From Gonocerus acuteangulatus (Eukaryota > Arthropoda > Insecta > Hemiptera > Coreidae): a stretch of DNA of 64,000 nt. The stretch covers positions 89,829,577 through 89,893,576 of the forward strand of contig OX328126.1 of assembly GCA_946811695.1 (NCBI GenBank), given 5' to 3'. The position numbers were made by a program, and so were the translations under genes. A model generated the notes under the pieces. The model made no database searches, was not told where the DNA came from, and worked only from the letters and a program-made list of their open reading frames with translations. This document shows positions 12,600 to 24,623 of this stretch, one piece after another. Numbering within the stretch: the first letter of the stretch is position 1; each line of letters starts with the position of its first letter.

Positions 12600-12844
12600 G
12601 GGCGTATATGAGGGGGGGGGCTGAGGGGACTGCAGCCCCTCCCGAAATTTTGAATTGATGATAAAAACTTCTCGTAAAACCCTTAAAAATAAATTAAATA
12701 AGATCACTTAGTTCATAAAACATATTTTATTTTACGTGTAATAGCGTTTTAGTTGCCTAAAACTATTCCAAGCTCTAAATATTTAGTATTCCATACCCTG
12801 GAAATGATCTCAGCCCCCCCCCGAAATTGTTTTTATATACGCCC
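12600..12844. mobile_element. MITE family with GGGCGTATAT termini, copy 2
   Basis: Inverted relative to copy 1 at 2337. It begins GGGCGTATATGAGGGG and ends TTTTTATATACGCCC. CAT and ATG flank the two ends symmetrically. It has the same interior words as copy 1 (AAATAAATTAAATAAGATCA in this orientation). Confidence 0.75.
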
Positions 12845-14034
12845 ATGTGCAGAAGGATCAAGAAGAAGTACACAAGATTGAGTAGAATACCCTGCCTAAT
12901 ATAGCCTATATAGAATAATATGTTGAATAAAACCTATCTAGTAAATACACAAGGACAAATAAAAGTCTTGACGAATAACAAATCAAGAAAAAAAACTTTA
13001 TTTAACAAAATAAAACAAAGTTTAGTTGCCCAACAACAATAGAATAATATACCTAATTAAGTCTATGGAGTAGACACAAATGGACCAAAAACAAGTCTTG
13101 TGGAATATTGTTTTTTTTTTCTAATTAAATACTTTTTATCAATATTTAGTACATAACCTTTGTTGAAAACTATTGATTGCTAATTGATGAATCGGTTTAC
13201 AACTAAGTAGTCTTTATCAATATTTAGTATATAACCTTATGTTTGGATCTGAGTTTTTGGGGTGCTCTCCGCCTAGGCTTTGTATTTGTGTCGGCAGATA
13301 CCTGGGGTATATTTACAGCTCTTGAGGATTAACTCTTAGCAGGTAAATTTCCTGCGGCCCCCTGGTTTCTACGGGCATTGAACTTTAGGAGGATTGGATT
13401 TAGGACTTAATATACGTATGTAGACTAAATCATAGCAAGAAGTAATCCTCCGTCGTCGGTTCTTAATTATGTAGACTCGCTAATGTTATCCAATCTTAGA
13501 TACATCGTATTTAAAATCCACAGCAAAAACACGACATTTCATCAGAATCCCCTGCTGAATAAAACTTATATAGAATAATATGCAAAATAAAGCCTATCTA
13601 GTGGATAAAAATAGAGGAAAAAAGCCGTTCGTGGTGGTAGAAAATCTTAAACGTATTTCGCTCAGAAATCTCCGAAATATTGTCACTAATTTTACGTATC
13701 CTGTTTTATAGCCAAATAGATTAATGTTCTATAATCAATAAGAAAAATCTACTAACAATAAAAAACTATGGGTAACAGATGAAAATAGGGAATACCAAGA
13801 ATAATTCTAAAGAACGAAATCAACACCAGTACTGTCACATCTAGATATTCATACGGCATCTTCGAATTCTAACAAACAAAATATTGATTCTAATTATACG
13901 TATCCTGTTTCATTGACAAATACATTTGACTACTATAAGCAATTAAAAACACTAGAGAATATGCCAAAGAACTCGGAGTAGGAGCCTCGACAGTTTCAAG
14001 ACATTTGAAGGAAATCGACAAATCCAAAACTGAC
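12845..14034. other. Repeat-like host DNA, no gene seen
   Basis: AT-rich with recurring words such as AGCCTAT.TAGAATAATATG..GAATAAA.CCTATCTAGT (near 12903 and 13563). It probably contains decayed transposon sequence. No coding region is supported. Confidence 0.4.
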
Positions 14035-14652
14035 ATTTCATACGGTATTTCTCCGATTGACATCGCCTAATCAAAACTTTCATTAGAACCTTTTTTATAG
14101 AGCATTTAGTAAGCTTTCTAATGGTATTCTTCCGTTTCCCAAATTCTCAACCTTTTTCGAGATATTAAGGAAAGTATACAAAGTTACCAAAACTTTTTTA
14201 TGCCTGTTAATAAAATATTTTATTCTAACCCTTCCTTAACTCCAAACGCAACCAAAATTTCAACATATTAGTTTTAATGGAAGTAGAACATGCAGTAAAT
14301 GTTTCAACTGAATCCCTTGATTCTAAGTACCCAAACCAAAAACGGCATTCAAAAATTATTTTTTCAGTTTTCTCGAAAACGGTTAAAGCTATCGCCTTGA
14401 AAATGGTTCCATTCGTTTTCCTAGCCCAAGAAGCCTATAAAAAGAGTACTTACAAGCTTATGAACTCAAAAACGTAAGCGTTACGATTTTTTTTTGCGCG
14501 AATTTCGCCCCAAACGCCATCTTCCAGTGGGCGGATTTTGCTGGTTAACGAACTTGACCTTTCAAATTGGACGACAGATTTTTGTACCAAATTTCATCAA
14601 AATCGGACCATTCGTCTTCTATTTAGAGAGCGAACAGACAAATATATATATA

Positions 14653-14704
<52 letters not shown>

Positions 14705-14867
14705 TATACATATATATATATATACAAATTTGAACCACCGTTATTTTCGGTTTCTAGGGGTTCTGAAACGCAAAATTTTCTAGTCGGCACTTCCGGATTG
14801 TTTCATTGTATCAACCTTATAAGCGGGGTTCCTCCCTAAGGGGGAGGGAGGAACCGCGCTAAAAGTT
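14035..14867 (+). repeat. Interspersed repeat ending in GGAACCGCGCTAAAAG, copy 2
   Basis: Collinear with 5757-6425: the same TTTCTCCGATTGACATCGCC region, the same GCGTTACGATTTTTTT...CGAATTTCGCCCCAAAC block, a (TA)n at about 14643-14728, and the same G-rich 3' block. Non-coding; the open frames inside are shadows of TA and poly-T runs. Confidence 0.6.
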
Positions 14868-15185
14868 ATTAATTTGTTTAGATCAATAGCGAAACACCTA
14901 TCCAAATGAAATCTCAAACAAACCAGTCTTGAAAGGTCTTGATTTACAATCTTACCTGTATGGGTCAGCTATCCCATAAGTCGGGCAGAAAGGCCTCCAC
15001 TCAGAGGCATTTGGAAAGCCTTGGGATCTCTCTTTGAACTTTACATTTTTAACAATAAATTGATCTTCTTATTTTACTTAATCTGTTTTATTGTCAAATA
15101 CATTATCCGACTATAAGCAATTTAAAAATAACGAGGAATAAAACAGACAAAAAGAACAGTTCGAATAAACGAAATCAATTACTTT

Positions 15186-15640
15186 AAAGTTTTAAGCACT
15201 TATTTCTCCAATTGACATCGCTTAATTAAAACATTCATTAGAACCTTTTTTGTAGAGCATTTAGTAAGCTTTCGAATGGTAACTTTCTGCTTCCCAATAT
15301 TGTCAACGGTTTTCGAGATACTAACGAAAGTATACAAAGTTACCAAAACTTTTCTTGTCTGTTAATAAAATATTTTATTCTAACCCTTTCTTTTCTCCAA
15401 ACGTAACCAAAATTTGAACATATTAGTGTTGATGAAATTCGAACATGCAGAAAATGTTTCAACTGAATCCCATAATTCTAAGTACCAAAATCAAAGACAA
15501 AAAGAACAGTTCGAATAAGCGAAATCAATTACTTTAAAGGTTTAAGCACTTATTTCTCCGATTGACATCGCCTAATCAAAACTTTCATTAGAACCATTTT
15601 TGTAGAGCATTTAGTAATCTTTCTAATGGTGATCTGGAAG
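15186..15640 (+). repeat. Interspersed repeat, partial copy 3
   Basis: Matches the 5' two-thirds of the copies at 5757 and 14035 (TTTAAGCACTTATTTCTCC...GAGCATTTAGTAAGCTTTC). It is internally duplicated: the head recurs at about 15530. Confidence 0.5.
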
Positions 15641-16238
15641 AGCTTCTAATGGTGATCTGGAAGAGCTTCTAACTTTTCTAGTCTAGTGATTAGATGTAGA
15701 TAGGTATGCTACTTATTGGTATCAAATATCAAGCAGTAAGGAGAACCTTATGCACTATCCAAAGACCCTGGTTTTATATGAAGTACAAAAGCCAGTAGTT
15801 ATGCGGCAACTAAATTGTATTTAATACTTAGAAAAAAGTAATGAGATCCCCCAAAAAACATAAATGTGGAATAGAGGCCAAGTTCCTCCCCCCCCCCCCC
15901 CCCCAAGAAACACTCCCCTCCCCAAAAAGCGAGAAATATCCCCTTGTGTACAAAGATGAAGATTAATATAAAAAATATTTGCTATCCTTTCTGAGATTAT
16001 CCGCTGCAACATCCACACGGATCTCTCCGATGCACCTAGCCGTTTCCTGGAGCAGTAGAAGAGATAGGAGAGAGAGACTCCAGCTGATGAAGCGATTAGG
16101 CTCCAGAAGGAAGAAAGCTAAGTCCAAGATAGTGCACGAATATCGTGACCTACTCGTTTATACTTGATATCATACCAAGTCCTACTTATCTAAGGACTTT
16201 AATAGTTTAAAAAGAGTAAAATTTATATTATACTAGCT

Positions 16239-16462
16239 GTTACCCGGCGTGTCATGCTACACCTACTTTCAACATCTAGAAAAGCAAAAGTAAATTAGAA
16301 ACTAAATAAGTAATAGTTTCGCACCCGTGACCTCCAAACTGTGATTTCTAGACGATTCTAACCTAACCTATGACTCTCCCCGGATCAAGATCTACATGTG
16401 TGCCAAGGTTAGTCAAATCGGACGAACGGTGTGGATTTGTATAAGGAACAAACAGACACGTG

Positions 16463-16524
<62 letters not shown>
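16239..16524 (+). repeat. Interspersed repeat with (TA)n tail, copy 2
   Basis: Same head (CTAGCTGTTACCCGGCGTG) and 3' block (CAAACAGACACGTGATTTA) as the copy at 377-1058. Its TA tail abuts the left inverted repeat of the Penelope-like element. Confidence 0.6.
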
Positions 16525-16526
<2 letters not shown>

Positions 16527-16882
16527 CTTTTTTATCCTAGGAGGCATGGTGTCATTAAGCAGTCTTCCTTTATTATACTACTTTATTTATTGGGCCCGAC
16601 ATGTTTCGTGCATCTTTTCTTCGCACCTCTTCAGGGGCACTTCTACAACAAAATATAATTTTTTGCACATCCACACAAACCTTTTTTTACTATATTAAAA
16701 CTATCAAATTTGAACTGTTCCACAAAAGGCATTAACATTATCATGCTCATTAAATGTTACTTCTACCCTAAATATTGCAATAATTATAGCTAAATTACAT
16801 ATTTTTTATAAAAGGTGTTGAGTCCTACCTTGCAAGGAAGTCCTCCCGTTACCAAGTACTCCCTCTGGAGTCCTGCTTAATA
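16523..16882 (-). repeat. Left inverted repeat (pLTR-like) of the Penelope-like element
   Basis: Exact mirror of 17959-18318. The coding frame of the GIY-YIG protein opens inside it at 16822. Confidence 0.9.
16594..16638 (-). ncRNA. Hammerhead ribozyme-like motif, left repeat
   Basis: Mirror image of the motif at 18203-18247. On the minus strand it reads GCCC, CTGAAGA, a GTGC/GCAC stem, GAAA, then the GTC cleavage triplet followed by GGGC. Confidence 0.65.
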
Positions 16883-17853
16883 AATTTTACAGTGAAATAA
16901 AAAATAAATTGAGAAATTTATTCACGGAAAATAATTACCCTAGGGATTTAATTGAAATTCAAATAAAAAGGGCTGAAAAACACATAATATATAATAAACG
17001 ATTAATTGACCTTCCGGAAAATAGTGATAAATGTAAATTTGAACCCCAACTTTTTAATTTACCGGACGAATTTTTTAACGATTTACAAAACAAAAAGAAA
17101 AGAAAATATTCTGAAACTTTTATTGAATCAAGGCCATCTAAAAAAGTTAAAACAGAAGTAATAAACAAGGAAGTGCAGAATAATAAGCGTAAAAGAGATC
17201 TTAATGATAATTCCGATATATCGAACAAAAAACAAAGATTATTGGTGCAAACTAATATTAATCAATTTTTCATTAAAAATAACGGCAGATTAGAAGAAAC
17301 CACGTTAAATAATCACTTATTTTTACAAAAAAGGAAACAATTGGTTTTACATAACAGTATTGACAAAGATGTAAATCCAATTAAGCAATATTTTACTTTC
17401 GATTATCATCCTCTTATAGAAAACAAAATAAAAACAATATGTAAAGATGTTTGTAAAATTGGCTGGAAATATAAACATACAATAAACAATGTATTTAGTA
17501 ATATTAAAGACAGGGTTAAAGCATCAAGTTCAAAATATAATATTTATAAAATCAACTGCAATGACTGTAACAAATGTTATATTGGGGAATCTGCGCAATT
17601 ATTAGGTAAAAGAATTATACAACACATAAAGAGCATTGACACACAAGAAAACGGTACAGCATTGACGGATCATGCAATAACAAAAAAACACAGTTTCAAT
17701 TTCAAAGAATTCAAAATATTAAATAAAGAAAGAAATACCCTGAAAAGAAAAATAAAAGAAAATATTTATATTTTAAAAAATTCGAAAATAGCAGTGAATA
17801 AAAGAACCGATCTGAAAAATGTTCACCAAATTTTCTATGGAATAATAGATTAA
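16822..17853 (+). pseudogene. Penelope-like C-terminal region with GIY-YIG endonuclease
   Basis: The frame is open from 16822 to 17853. No ATG starts it convincingly: a 314-codon reading starts at TTG 16909. The segment around ENNYPRDLIEIQI resembles the end of the reverse transcriptase region of Penelope-like polyproteins. A lysine-rich linker with nuclear-localisation-like clusters (KKKRKYSE, KKVKTE, KRKRD) follows. The GIY-YIG module is near residues 209-290 of the 314-codon reading: YNIYKINC, a CxxCxxCYIGES motif, and GKRIIQHI. Such endonucleases nick target DNA for retrotransposition. With no RT palm the copy cannot move alone. Confidence 0.7.
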
Positions 17854-17958
17854 TACCCAAAAATGTATAAAACAATATTTGACGAGTAGACTTTACTAGG
17901 ACAACAACAAAGGACAGATAACGACAGGGCCATTTTGGCCATCCACTTACAGGGTTAG

Positions 17959-18318
17959 TATTAAGCAGGACTCCAGAGGGAGTACTTGGTAACGGGAGGA
18001 CTTCCTTGCAAGGTAGGACTCAACACCTTTTATAAAAAATATGTAATTTAGCTATAATTATTGCAATATTTAGGGTAGAAGTAACATTTAATGAGCATGA
18101 TAATGTTAATGCCTTTTGTGGAACAGTTCAAATTTGATAGTTTTAATATAGTAAAAAAAGGTTTGTGTGGATGTGCAAAAAATTATATTTTGTTGTAGAA
18201 GTGCCCCTGAAGAGGTGCGAAGAAAAGATGCACGAAACATGTCGGGCCCAATAAATAAAGTAGTATAATAAAGGAAGACTGCTTAATGACCCCATGCCTC
18301 CTAGGATAAAAAAGGAAT
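17959..18318 (+). repeat. Right inverted repeat (pLTR-like) of the Penelope-like element
   Basis: Begins TATTAAGCAGGACTCCAGAG and ends GATAAAAAAGGAAT. 360 bp, matching the left repeat in inverted orientation. Confidence 0.9.
18203..18247 (+). ncRNA. Hammerhead ribozyme-like motif, right repeat
   Basis: All conserved pieces are present in order: GCCC (18203-18206), CTGAAGA (18207-18213, matching CUGANGA), stem II GTGC/GCAC (18215-18218 / 18230-18233), GAAA (18234-18237), a tiny stem III in the palindrome ACATGT, the cleavage triplet GTC (18241-18243), then GGGC (18244-18247) pairing with the first GCCC as stem I. A short helix III is usual in the hammerheads of Penelope-like elements, which may act as dimers. 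Confidence 0.7.
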
Positions 18319-18344
18319 TTTGATATTTTGGGTCATCTATAAGA

Positions 18345-18346
<2 letters not shown>

Positions 18347-18412
<66 letters not shown>
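18347..18412. repeat. (TA)n microsatellite
   Basis: Uninterrupted TA repeat following the Penelope-like element. Confidence 0.95.
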
Positions 18413-18416
<4 letters not shown>

Positions 18417-18636
18417 GATGGGCGATCTGAATCGATCTTTTAATCTCACATTTTCTTACGCAATTTAATTTCGAAAGAATTCTCATTTATTTAATTGAAG
18501 AAGAAATTTACAGAACAGTGTCCTATGTCCAGTAACAGACTTTTAATACAACAAAAACATTATACAACGACTCAATACCTTCAGTTTCTCAAACTAGAAG
18601 GTAATATAATAAAAATGTTTCAAGCTGTAATTTGTA

Positions 18637-19410
18637 TCCCCAAAAAAACATAAATGTGAAATAGAGGCCAAGTCCCCCCCCAAAGAAGCACTCCCTCCCC
18701 AAAAAGCGAGAAATATCCCCTCCTAAAACCCTCCAAAAACGACTTACCATCCTACACTCCAAAAAACTAGTATGAGTTGATGTATTAAGTGTACCATATT
18801 TTCAACCAAAAATATTTGCCAATACAAGAGATGATACAAGAAAGAAATGTCCAAGTTCATTACTTGGAAGACCTCATAGTTACTTACTAAGAACAGTAAA
18901 GACACTTCAAATGACCTTTAAAAACCACAATAAAAATACTTATATCCAGTTACTAAAATATTACTTTCCTCAACCAGGTATATTCTCAAACTTGGCAATG
19001 TTTTGTTTGTGCCGAAATTATCTCTAGAGAGAAAACTAAACATTGCCAAGTTTAAGAATATACCTGGTTGAGGAAAGTGATATTTCAGTAACTGGATATA
19101 AGTATTTTTATTGTGGTTTTTAAAGGTCAGTTGAAGTGTCTTTACTGTTCTTAGTAAGTAACTAATAGGTCTTCTAAGTAATGAACTTGGACATTTCTTT
19201 CTTGTATCATCTCTTGTATTGGCAAATATTTTTGGTTGAAAATATGGTACACATAATACACCAACTCAAACTAGTTCTTTGGAGTGTAGGATGGTAAGTC
19301 GTTTTGGGGGGGTTTAGGAGGGGATATTTCTCGCTTTTTGGGGAGGGGAGTGTTTCTTTGGGGGGGGGGAGGAACTTGGCCTCTATTCCACATTTATGTT
19401 TTTTTGGGGA
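18637..19410. repeat. 774-bp palindrome
   Basis: Arms 18637-19003 and 19038-19410 are near-perfect inverse copies, for example CCTCAACCAGGTATATTCTC against its complement at 19050-19070. A 34-base spacer contains the small palindrome TCTCTAGAGA. The outer ends share the AGAGGCCAAGT.CC sequence with 15840-15940. It is expected to extrude or fold back. No coding content. Confidence 0.9.
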
Positions 19411-19690
19411 TCTCATTACTTTTTTCTAAGTATTAAATACAATTTAGTTGCCGCATACCTACTGGCTTTTGTACTTCATATAAAACCAGGGTCTTTGGAT
19501 AGTGCATAAAGTTCTCCTTACTGCTTGATATTTGATACCAATAAGTAGCATACCTATCTACATCTAATCATGGTCAGCTGCATGCCTTTGCTCCTCCGCT
19601 GCCCGGTGGTTTGAGGTGACTACTTGGCCATGGTATAGTAAAGCCGGTGAAAGAGAACAAAAAAATGACTTTAGCACTCTGTATACCAGA

Positions 19691-20858
19691 CGAAGTACCA
19701 ATACATTGTTGTCCAGCGCCATTGCCGCAGACAATGAAGTACCAATGTATTGTTGTCCAGCGCCATTGCCGCAGACGACGAAGTACCAATATATTGTTGT
19801 CCAGCGCCATTGCCGCAGACGACGAAGTACCAATATATTGTTGTCCAGCGCCATTGCCGCAGAGAATGAAGTACCAATATATTGTTGTCCAGCGCCATTG
19901 CCGCAGACAATGAAGTACCAATATATTGTTGTCCAGCGCCATTGCCGCAGACAATGAAGTACCAATATATTGTTGTCCAGCGCCTTTGCCACAGACGACG
20001 AAGTACCAATATATTGTTGTCCAGCGCCATTGCCGCAGACAATGAAGTACCAATATATTGTTGTCCAGCGCCATTGCCGCAGACAATGAAGTACCAATAT
20101 ATTGTTTTCCAGCGCCATTGCCGCAGACAATGAAGTACCAATATATTGTTGTCCAGCGCCATTGCCGCAGACAATGAAGTACCAATGTATTGTTGTCCAG
20201 CGCCATTGCCGCAGACGACGAAGTACCAATATATTGTTGTCCAGCGCCATTGCCGCAGACGACGAAGTACCAATATATTGTTGTCCAGCGCCATTGCCGC
20301 AGACAATGAAGTACCAATATATTGTTGTCCAGCGCCTTTGCCACAGACGACGAAGTACCAATATATTGTTGTCCAGCGCCATTGCCGCAGACAATGAAGT
20401 ACCAATATATTGTTGTCCAGCGCCATTGCCGCAGATGACGAAGTACCAATTATTGTTGTCCAGCGCCTTTGCCGCAGACGACAAAGTACCAATATATTGT
20501 TGTCCAGCGCCTTTGCCGCAGACGACAAAGTACCAATATATTGTTGTCCAGCGCCTTTGCCGCAGACGACAAAGTACCAATATATTGTTGTCCAGCGCCA
20601 TTGCAGCAGACAATGAAGTACCAATATATGGTTTTCCAGCGCCATTGCCGCAGACAATGAAGTACCAATGTATTGTTGTCCAGCGCCATTGCCGCAGACG
20701 ACGAAGTACCAATATATTGTTGTCCAGCGCCTTTGCCGCAGACGACAAAGTACCAATATATTGTTGTCCAGCGCCATTGCCGCAGACAATGAAGTACCAA
20801 TATATTGTTTTCCAGCGCCTTTGCCGCAGACAACGAAGTGCCAATATATTGGCATTAG
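19691..20858. repeat. 44-bp minisatellite, about 26 units
   Basis: The unit is AAGTACCAATATATTGTTGT then CCAGCGCCATTGCCGCAGAC then AATG or GACG. Variants include CCTTTGCC and TTTTCCAGCG. Because 44 is not a multiple of three and few stops occur, long open frames appear in several frames on both strands; they are artefacts of the repeat. Confidence 0.95.
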
Positions 20859-21050
20859 CATTTCAGACCCACCATATTAGAGTGATGCGGATGAGACTTC
20901 TGGGAAGAAGAAATATCGCAGCCTGGCCTTTCATCAGCTTTAGGAAGCGTTGTCGAAAAGCACTATAGGATTTCGAGGACACCAGTAAGCCTTTTCCGGA
21001 GCGTAAACATTGAAGTTTCTTGCATGAGCATAACCGTTTCGAAGGAAATA

Positions 21051-21052
<2 letters not shown>

Positions 21053-21111
<59 letters not shown>

Positions 21112-21129
21112 ATACAATTTTCATATATA

Positions 21130-21183
<54 letters not shown>

Positions 21184-21207
21184 AAACAATTTTCATATAT
21201 AAACAAC

Positions 21208-21263
<56 letters not shown>
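21053..21263. repeat. Triple (TA)n array with a repeated spacer
   Basis: Three long TA tracts are separated by two copies of a roughly 30-bp spacer containing CAATTTTCATATATAAACAA. A third copy of that head (AAACAAACAATTTTCAT) follows the last tract. This looks like segmental duplication of microsatellite plus spacer. Confidence 0.9.
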
Positions 21264-21267
<4 letters not shown>

Positions 21268-22039
21268 AAACAATTTTCATAAAAGGTCATTCCCAAGAGG
21301 AAACAACTAAAATCACATGGTTTATTTTGCGCACTAATTCCGAAAATAAATTACCATATATCAAAATGTGCACTGTCCGCCCTCAAGACGGACTATGCAT
21401 TAGCCACTTTCTACATGTCCTGTAATGCATACATTATGTCGACATGACAGAATGACCTGCGCAGAATTCTTAACATGACCCCCTGGTTCCCTGTCATTCT
21501 CTGACAGCCGAACAGACACTTATTTTTTGTCTTCTCTTATCGATGGGACTTAAGAAAGCTATGAATAACATATTGAATTCTCTATCTTCCTGGACGGAGC
21601 AAATCCCTCGCCTGATTGGCATCTGCCAAGCTCAGGGATACCTAACAACAGGTAGTCGGTCAAACATTCTTATAAGAGGGCATCAGATTGTTTTACAAAA
21701 CCAAATTCAAGCACAAAAAGTCCGTCACGCGGGAGCTGCATAACTAAGCACTTTCCTCAGAATTTGGGTAGTGTAGACTGCTTTCCAGAACAATTTGCTT
21801 AAAATATCCTACATAAATAAAATAAAAACATGAATAGTTCTCTTTTAAATTTGTAACGAGCAACTGATCAATTATTAATTAGCTTCCAGAGTTATGTTTA
21901 CACATCGTACCTATTACACTGCGTAATAAATACAAAAAACCTCATATCGTATTTTGATCTAACGCAGGAACAGGATACAGTCACTCTAGTGGTAGAAAGC
22001 GCTCCTTGCGGCGGCTTTGTGAACCTACGTTTGGCGGGC
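21264..22039. other. Host intergenic DNA, no gene seen
   Basis: No supported coding region. A short motif GTCCGTCACGCGGGAGCTGC near 21720 resembles the GTCCGACTCGCAGGAACTGC words elsewhere in the window. Confidence 0.35.
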
Positions 22040-22690
22040 TTTTCTATTGAAATATATTACAAATTAAACCCCCGCTTTCCGATTGACCGATTCAGCTCAT
22101 TTTTACAACACTTCTTTCTCAGGAGTTACCCACGACGTATACCGCGTTTCGTTACAATACAGCAGAAATTACGACCGGTATGAGTATATTAGGAATTTGG
22201 GTCCGGAGTAAACCCCCTCTTCTAATGAACCGATTTAGTTTATTTTTACAACACATATTTACCTGTAGATTACCACTACGAATACCGAGTTTCGTCGAAA
22301 TATACCAAAAATCACGGCTGGTAGTGGCGAATTGGTATTGTGGGTCCGGAGTAACCCCCCCCCCCCCCCCCCTCCTAATGAACCGATTTAGTGTATTTTT
22401 ATATCTCACTTTTCTCTCTATATTACCACTACGAATACCGAGTTTCGTCGAAATATACCAAAAATCACGGCTGGTAGTGGCGAATTGGTATTGTGGGTCC
22501 GGAGTAAACCCCCCCCCCCCTTCTAACGACCCGATTTAGTTCATTTTTATATCTCACTTTTCTCTCTATATTACCACTACGAATACCAAGTTTCGTTGAA
22601 ATATAACAAATATTACGGCTGACATAGTCAAATTAGTGTTTTGGGTTCGGGGTAAACCCCCCCTTCCGGTGGACCGTCTTTGGTGGTTAA
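22040..22690 (+). repeat. Diverged tandem repeat, about 155-bp unit, four copies
   Basis: Units contain GGGTCCGGAGTAAACCCCC, GAACCGATTTAGT.TATTTTTA and ACCACTACGAATACCGAGTT. Poly-C lengths vary. Overlapping open frames on both strands are repeat artefacts. (TA)n follows at about 22801-22840. Confidence 0.75.
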
Positions 22691-22795
22691 CGAAAGGTCT
22701 TCGGTCGTTCAATCGTTTGCTAATTGAATGCTATATACCAAGTTTCGTGACGAAAAAACAAAAACTCTGACCGCTATCGTGTTAACAGACACACT

Positions 22796-22840
<45 letters not shown>

Positions 22841-22843
<3 letters not shown>

Positions 22844-24043
22844 AACGGGGGTCATTTTCGGTGTCTACTAGGTAGGATCGATAAAGATTTGAAGAAATTT
22901 TACAAAAATTCCGTCATGAGTCCAACCTCAATAGCTACCTACTTTCCTTCGGAGGAAAGTGCTAAAACTGGTATTTTTATTTAACTGTTACGATTATAAT
23001 AAAAGTTGTTTATTTAATTAATTATGCGTTTCGCATATTAATTCTGATTAATTGAGTTCCGATAAATTGAATTATTGATTGAATTAATATTTTATTTGAT
23101 CATTTTAAGCATAATTATTGCATTAAAATGTGTTTGCATGATTTTTCTAGTTTATTCATTATGTATTGTATCTTTTTCGGCAGACTAATTTTTTATTAGA
23201 TTTTAAATTGCTGTTCTTTTTCTCCTTTGGTATATTGACTGCCCTTAGCAGTCAGGAAAAAAATGAATTAGGTGCGATCCTGGACCCTTAGTCTAATAGG
23301 CACGCTTTTACGTGTTCAGCCCTCACGAGGGTCCAAGCCCAAGGCTAGCCATCTCTGCGGGTCTGGGACACTATCTTACAATTGGATCAGCGACAGTATC
23401 CGGTCATTTTACTAAGAACTGGGGGGAAATATTTTAATTTTTGAGGACATCAACATTAAAAACAAATTGGAGGGTATACTGGGAAAATTGAGAACTAACC
23501 AATTATGGAAAAATATAGGACGAGTAATAAATAATAAAATTTTAATGAATTATTAAAGTTTACGCATTGCTAAATACGCGCAAAAAGGACCATTTTCAAA
23601 AATTCATAGCTACGAAAGTACTCGAACATACAAGTTGAAACTTTTACAGTATAGACCGAGAACGCACTTTTCATGAAGTGTTTTATGCACCCTGAAATTT
23701 TGCTATAATGTACCTCTTGGGTAGATAAGAAGGTATCTATGTGTTTCCTGAGCATACCTAGGTGCACCAGGTACTGCACATAGGGGAAAGGTACAAAACA
23801 ATATTGCTCAAAAGTAGATTTTTAATCGGAGTTTTATCTTTAATGTAAAATTAAGTCAATTTTACAATGAATAATAAATATGGCAGACACATTTAAGGGG
23901 TACAATACGTAAAAAAAAATAACTTAATCGTTTTTATTCTAATATTAAATTCCATATGTAATTGCTGATAAAAATATACTTTTTTTATAAAATGGTCAAG
24001 CAACGGAATTTTTTTTTCTGGACCATTTCAAATGGATTGACTT

Positions 24044-24098
<55 letters not shown>
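22841..24098. other. Host intergenic DNA, no gene seen
   Basis: Begins with a TTTTAACGGGGGTCATTTTCGG block similar to the 3' ends of the interspersed repeats at 5757 and 14035. The minus-strand open frame at 23570-23779 has no recognisable domain. A (TA)n at about 24047-24098 precedes the SINE. Confidence 0.4.
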
Positions 24099-24100
<2 letters not shown>

Positions 24101-24300
24101 AGACCCGGTAGCCGTGAGGGTTAAGGCGTGAGCACTTAACACTCCGTGCCAAAGGTCGTGGGTTCGATTCCCACTAGGGGCGGTGGCTTTTCTTTCGAAA
24201 AAAGAAAAGGCATCACCCCTATCCTGGCTAGAAAAGGGTGGTAACCTATTGATAACCCATCCTAAAATTCGTAGTTAATAATAAATGGACGTTAAAATTT
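24099..24300 (+). mobile_element. tRNA-derived SINE, family B
   Basis: GGAGACCCGGTAGCCGTGAG head, B-box-like GGGTTCGATTCCCA, and the body GGCTTTTCTTTCGAAAAAAG. It is bounded by (TA)n on both sides. Confidence 0.85.
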
Positions 24301-24617
24301 AAATAAATAAATATATATATATATATATATAAATTTGAACGACCAATATTTTCGTGGCTATGAAATGCGTACATTCCTCCAAATCATCGCCCTATAAAGG
24401 GTGATAGGAAAGGATTTTCTCCCAGAACAAATTAGAAAAAAAAGAGGCGTTAATAATATAATATTTCTAAAAAGTGTGAAAGTATAACTATATAATGAAG
24501 CCAACCCGTCGACAGTAATTTTCTCCTCAATCTCAAGAGGAAATATTCCCAAAAACATATTATCATCAATATCTAATGATGTGCAAATTATATCATTAAA
24601 GGAATGAGCGGACTATT

Positions 24618-24623
24618 TATGCA
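24618..24623. repeat. Polinton target-site duplication, left (TATGCA)
   Basis: TATGCA immediately precedes the left terminal repeat and is repeated exactly at 40423-40428. Six base pairs is the length known for Maverick/Polinton insertions. Confidence 0.95.

Larger units (their letters stand above)
16523..18318 (+). mobile_element. 5'-truncated Penelope-like element flanked by 360-bp inverted repeats
   Basis: Left repeat 16523-16882 and right repeat 17959-18318 are near-identical inverted copies of equal length; one visible difference is GGTGTC versus GGGGTC. Between them is a reading frame ending in a GIY-YIG domain typical of Penelope-like elements. Both repeats carry a hammerhead-type motif, a known feature of these elements' LTR-like repeats. 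(TA)n tracts flank both sides. The reverse transcriptase core is absent, so the copy is truncated. Confidence 0.75.
15687..19570. mobile_element. Composite element bounded by about 255-bp inverted repeats
   Basis: 15687-15944 (TGATTAGATGTAGATAGG...ATATCCCCT) is the inverse of 19319-19570, including AGAGGCCAAGTTCCTCCCC. No target duplication was found. The interior contains a (TA)n-tailed repeat at 16239, a Penelope-like element at 16523-18318 and a large palindrome at 18637-19410. It is best read as an older inverted-repeat transposon broken by later insertions. Confidence 0.55.

Noticed and set aside
16959..17228. Minus-strand frame opposite the GIY-YIG region
   Set aside because: Antisense shadow of lysine-rich coding sequence.
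19564..20968. Long overlapping open frames on both strands (up to 426 codons)
   Set aside because: They are translations of the 44-bp minisatellite in rotating frames; they have no domain, and both strands being open is a repeat artefact.
20863..21425. Tyr-Ile repeat frames
   Set aside because: Translations of (TA)n tracts.
22152..22539. Overlapping frames with poly-Gly or poly-Pro stretches
   Set aside because: Artefacts of poly-C tracts in a diverged tandem repeat.
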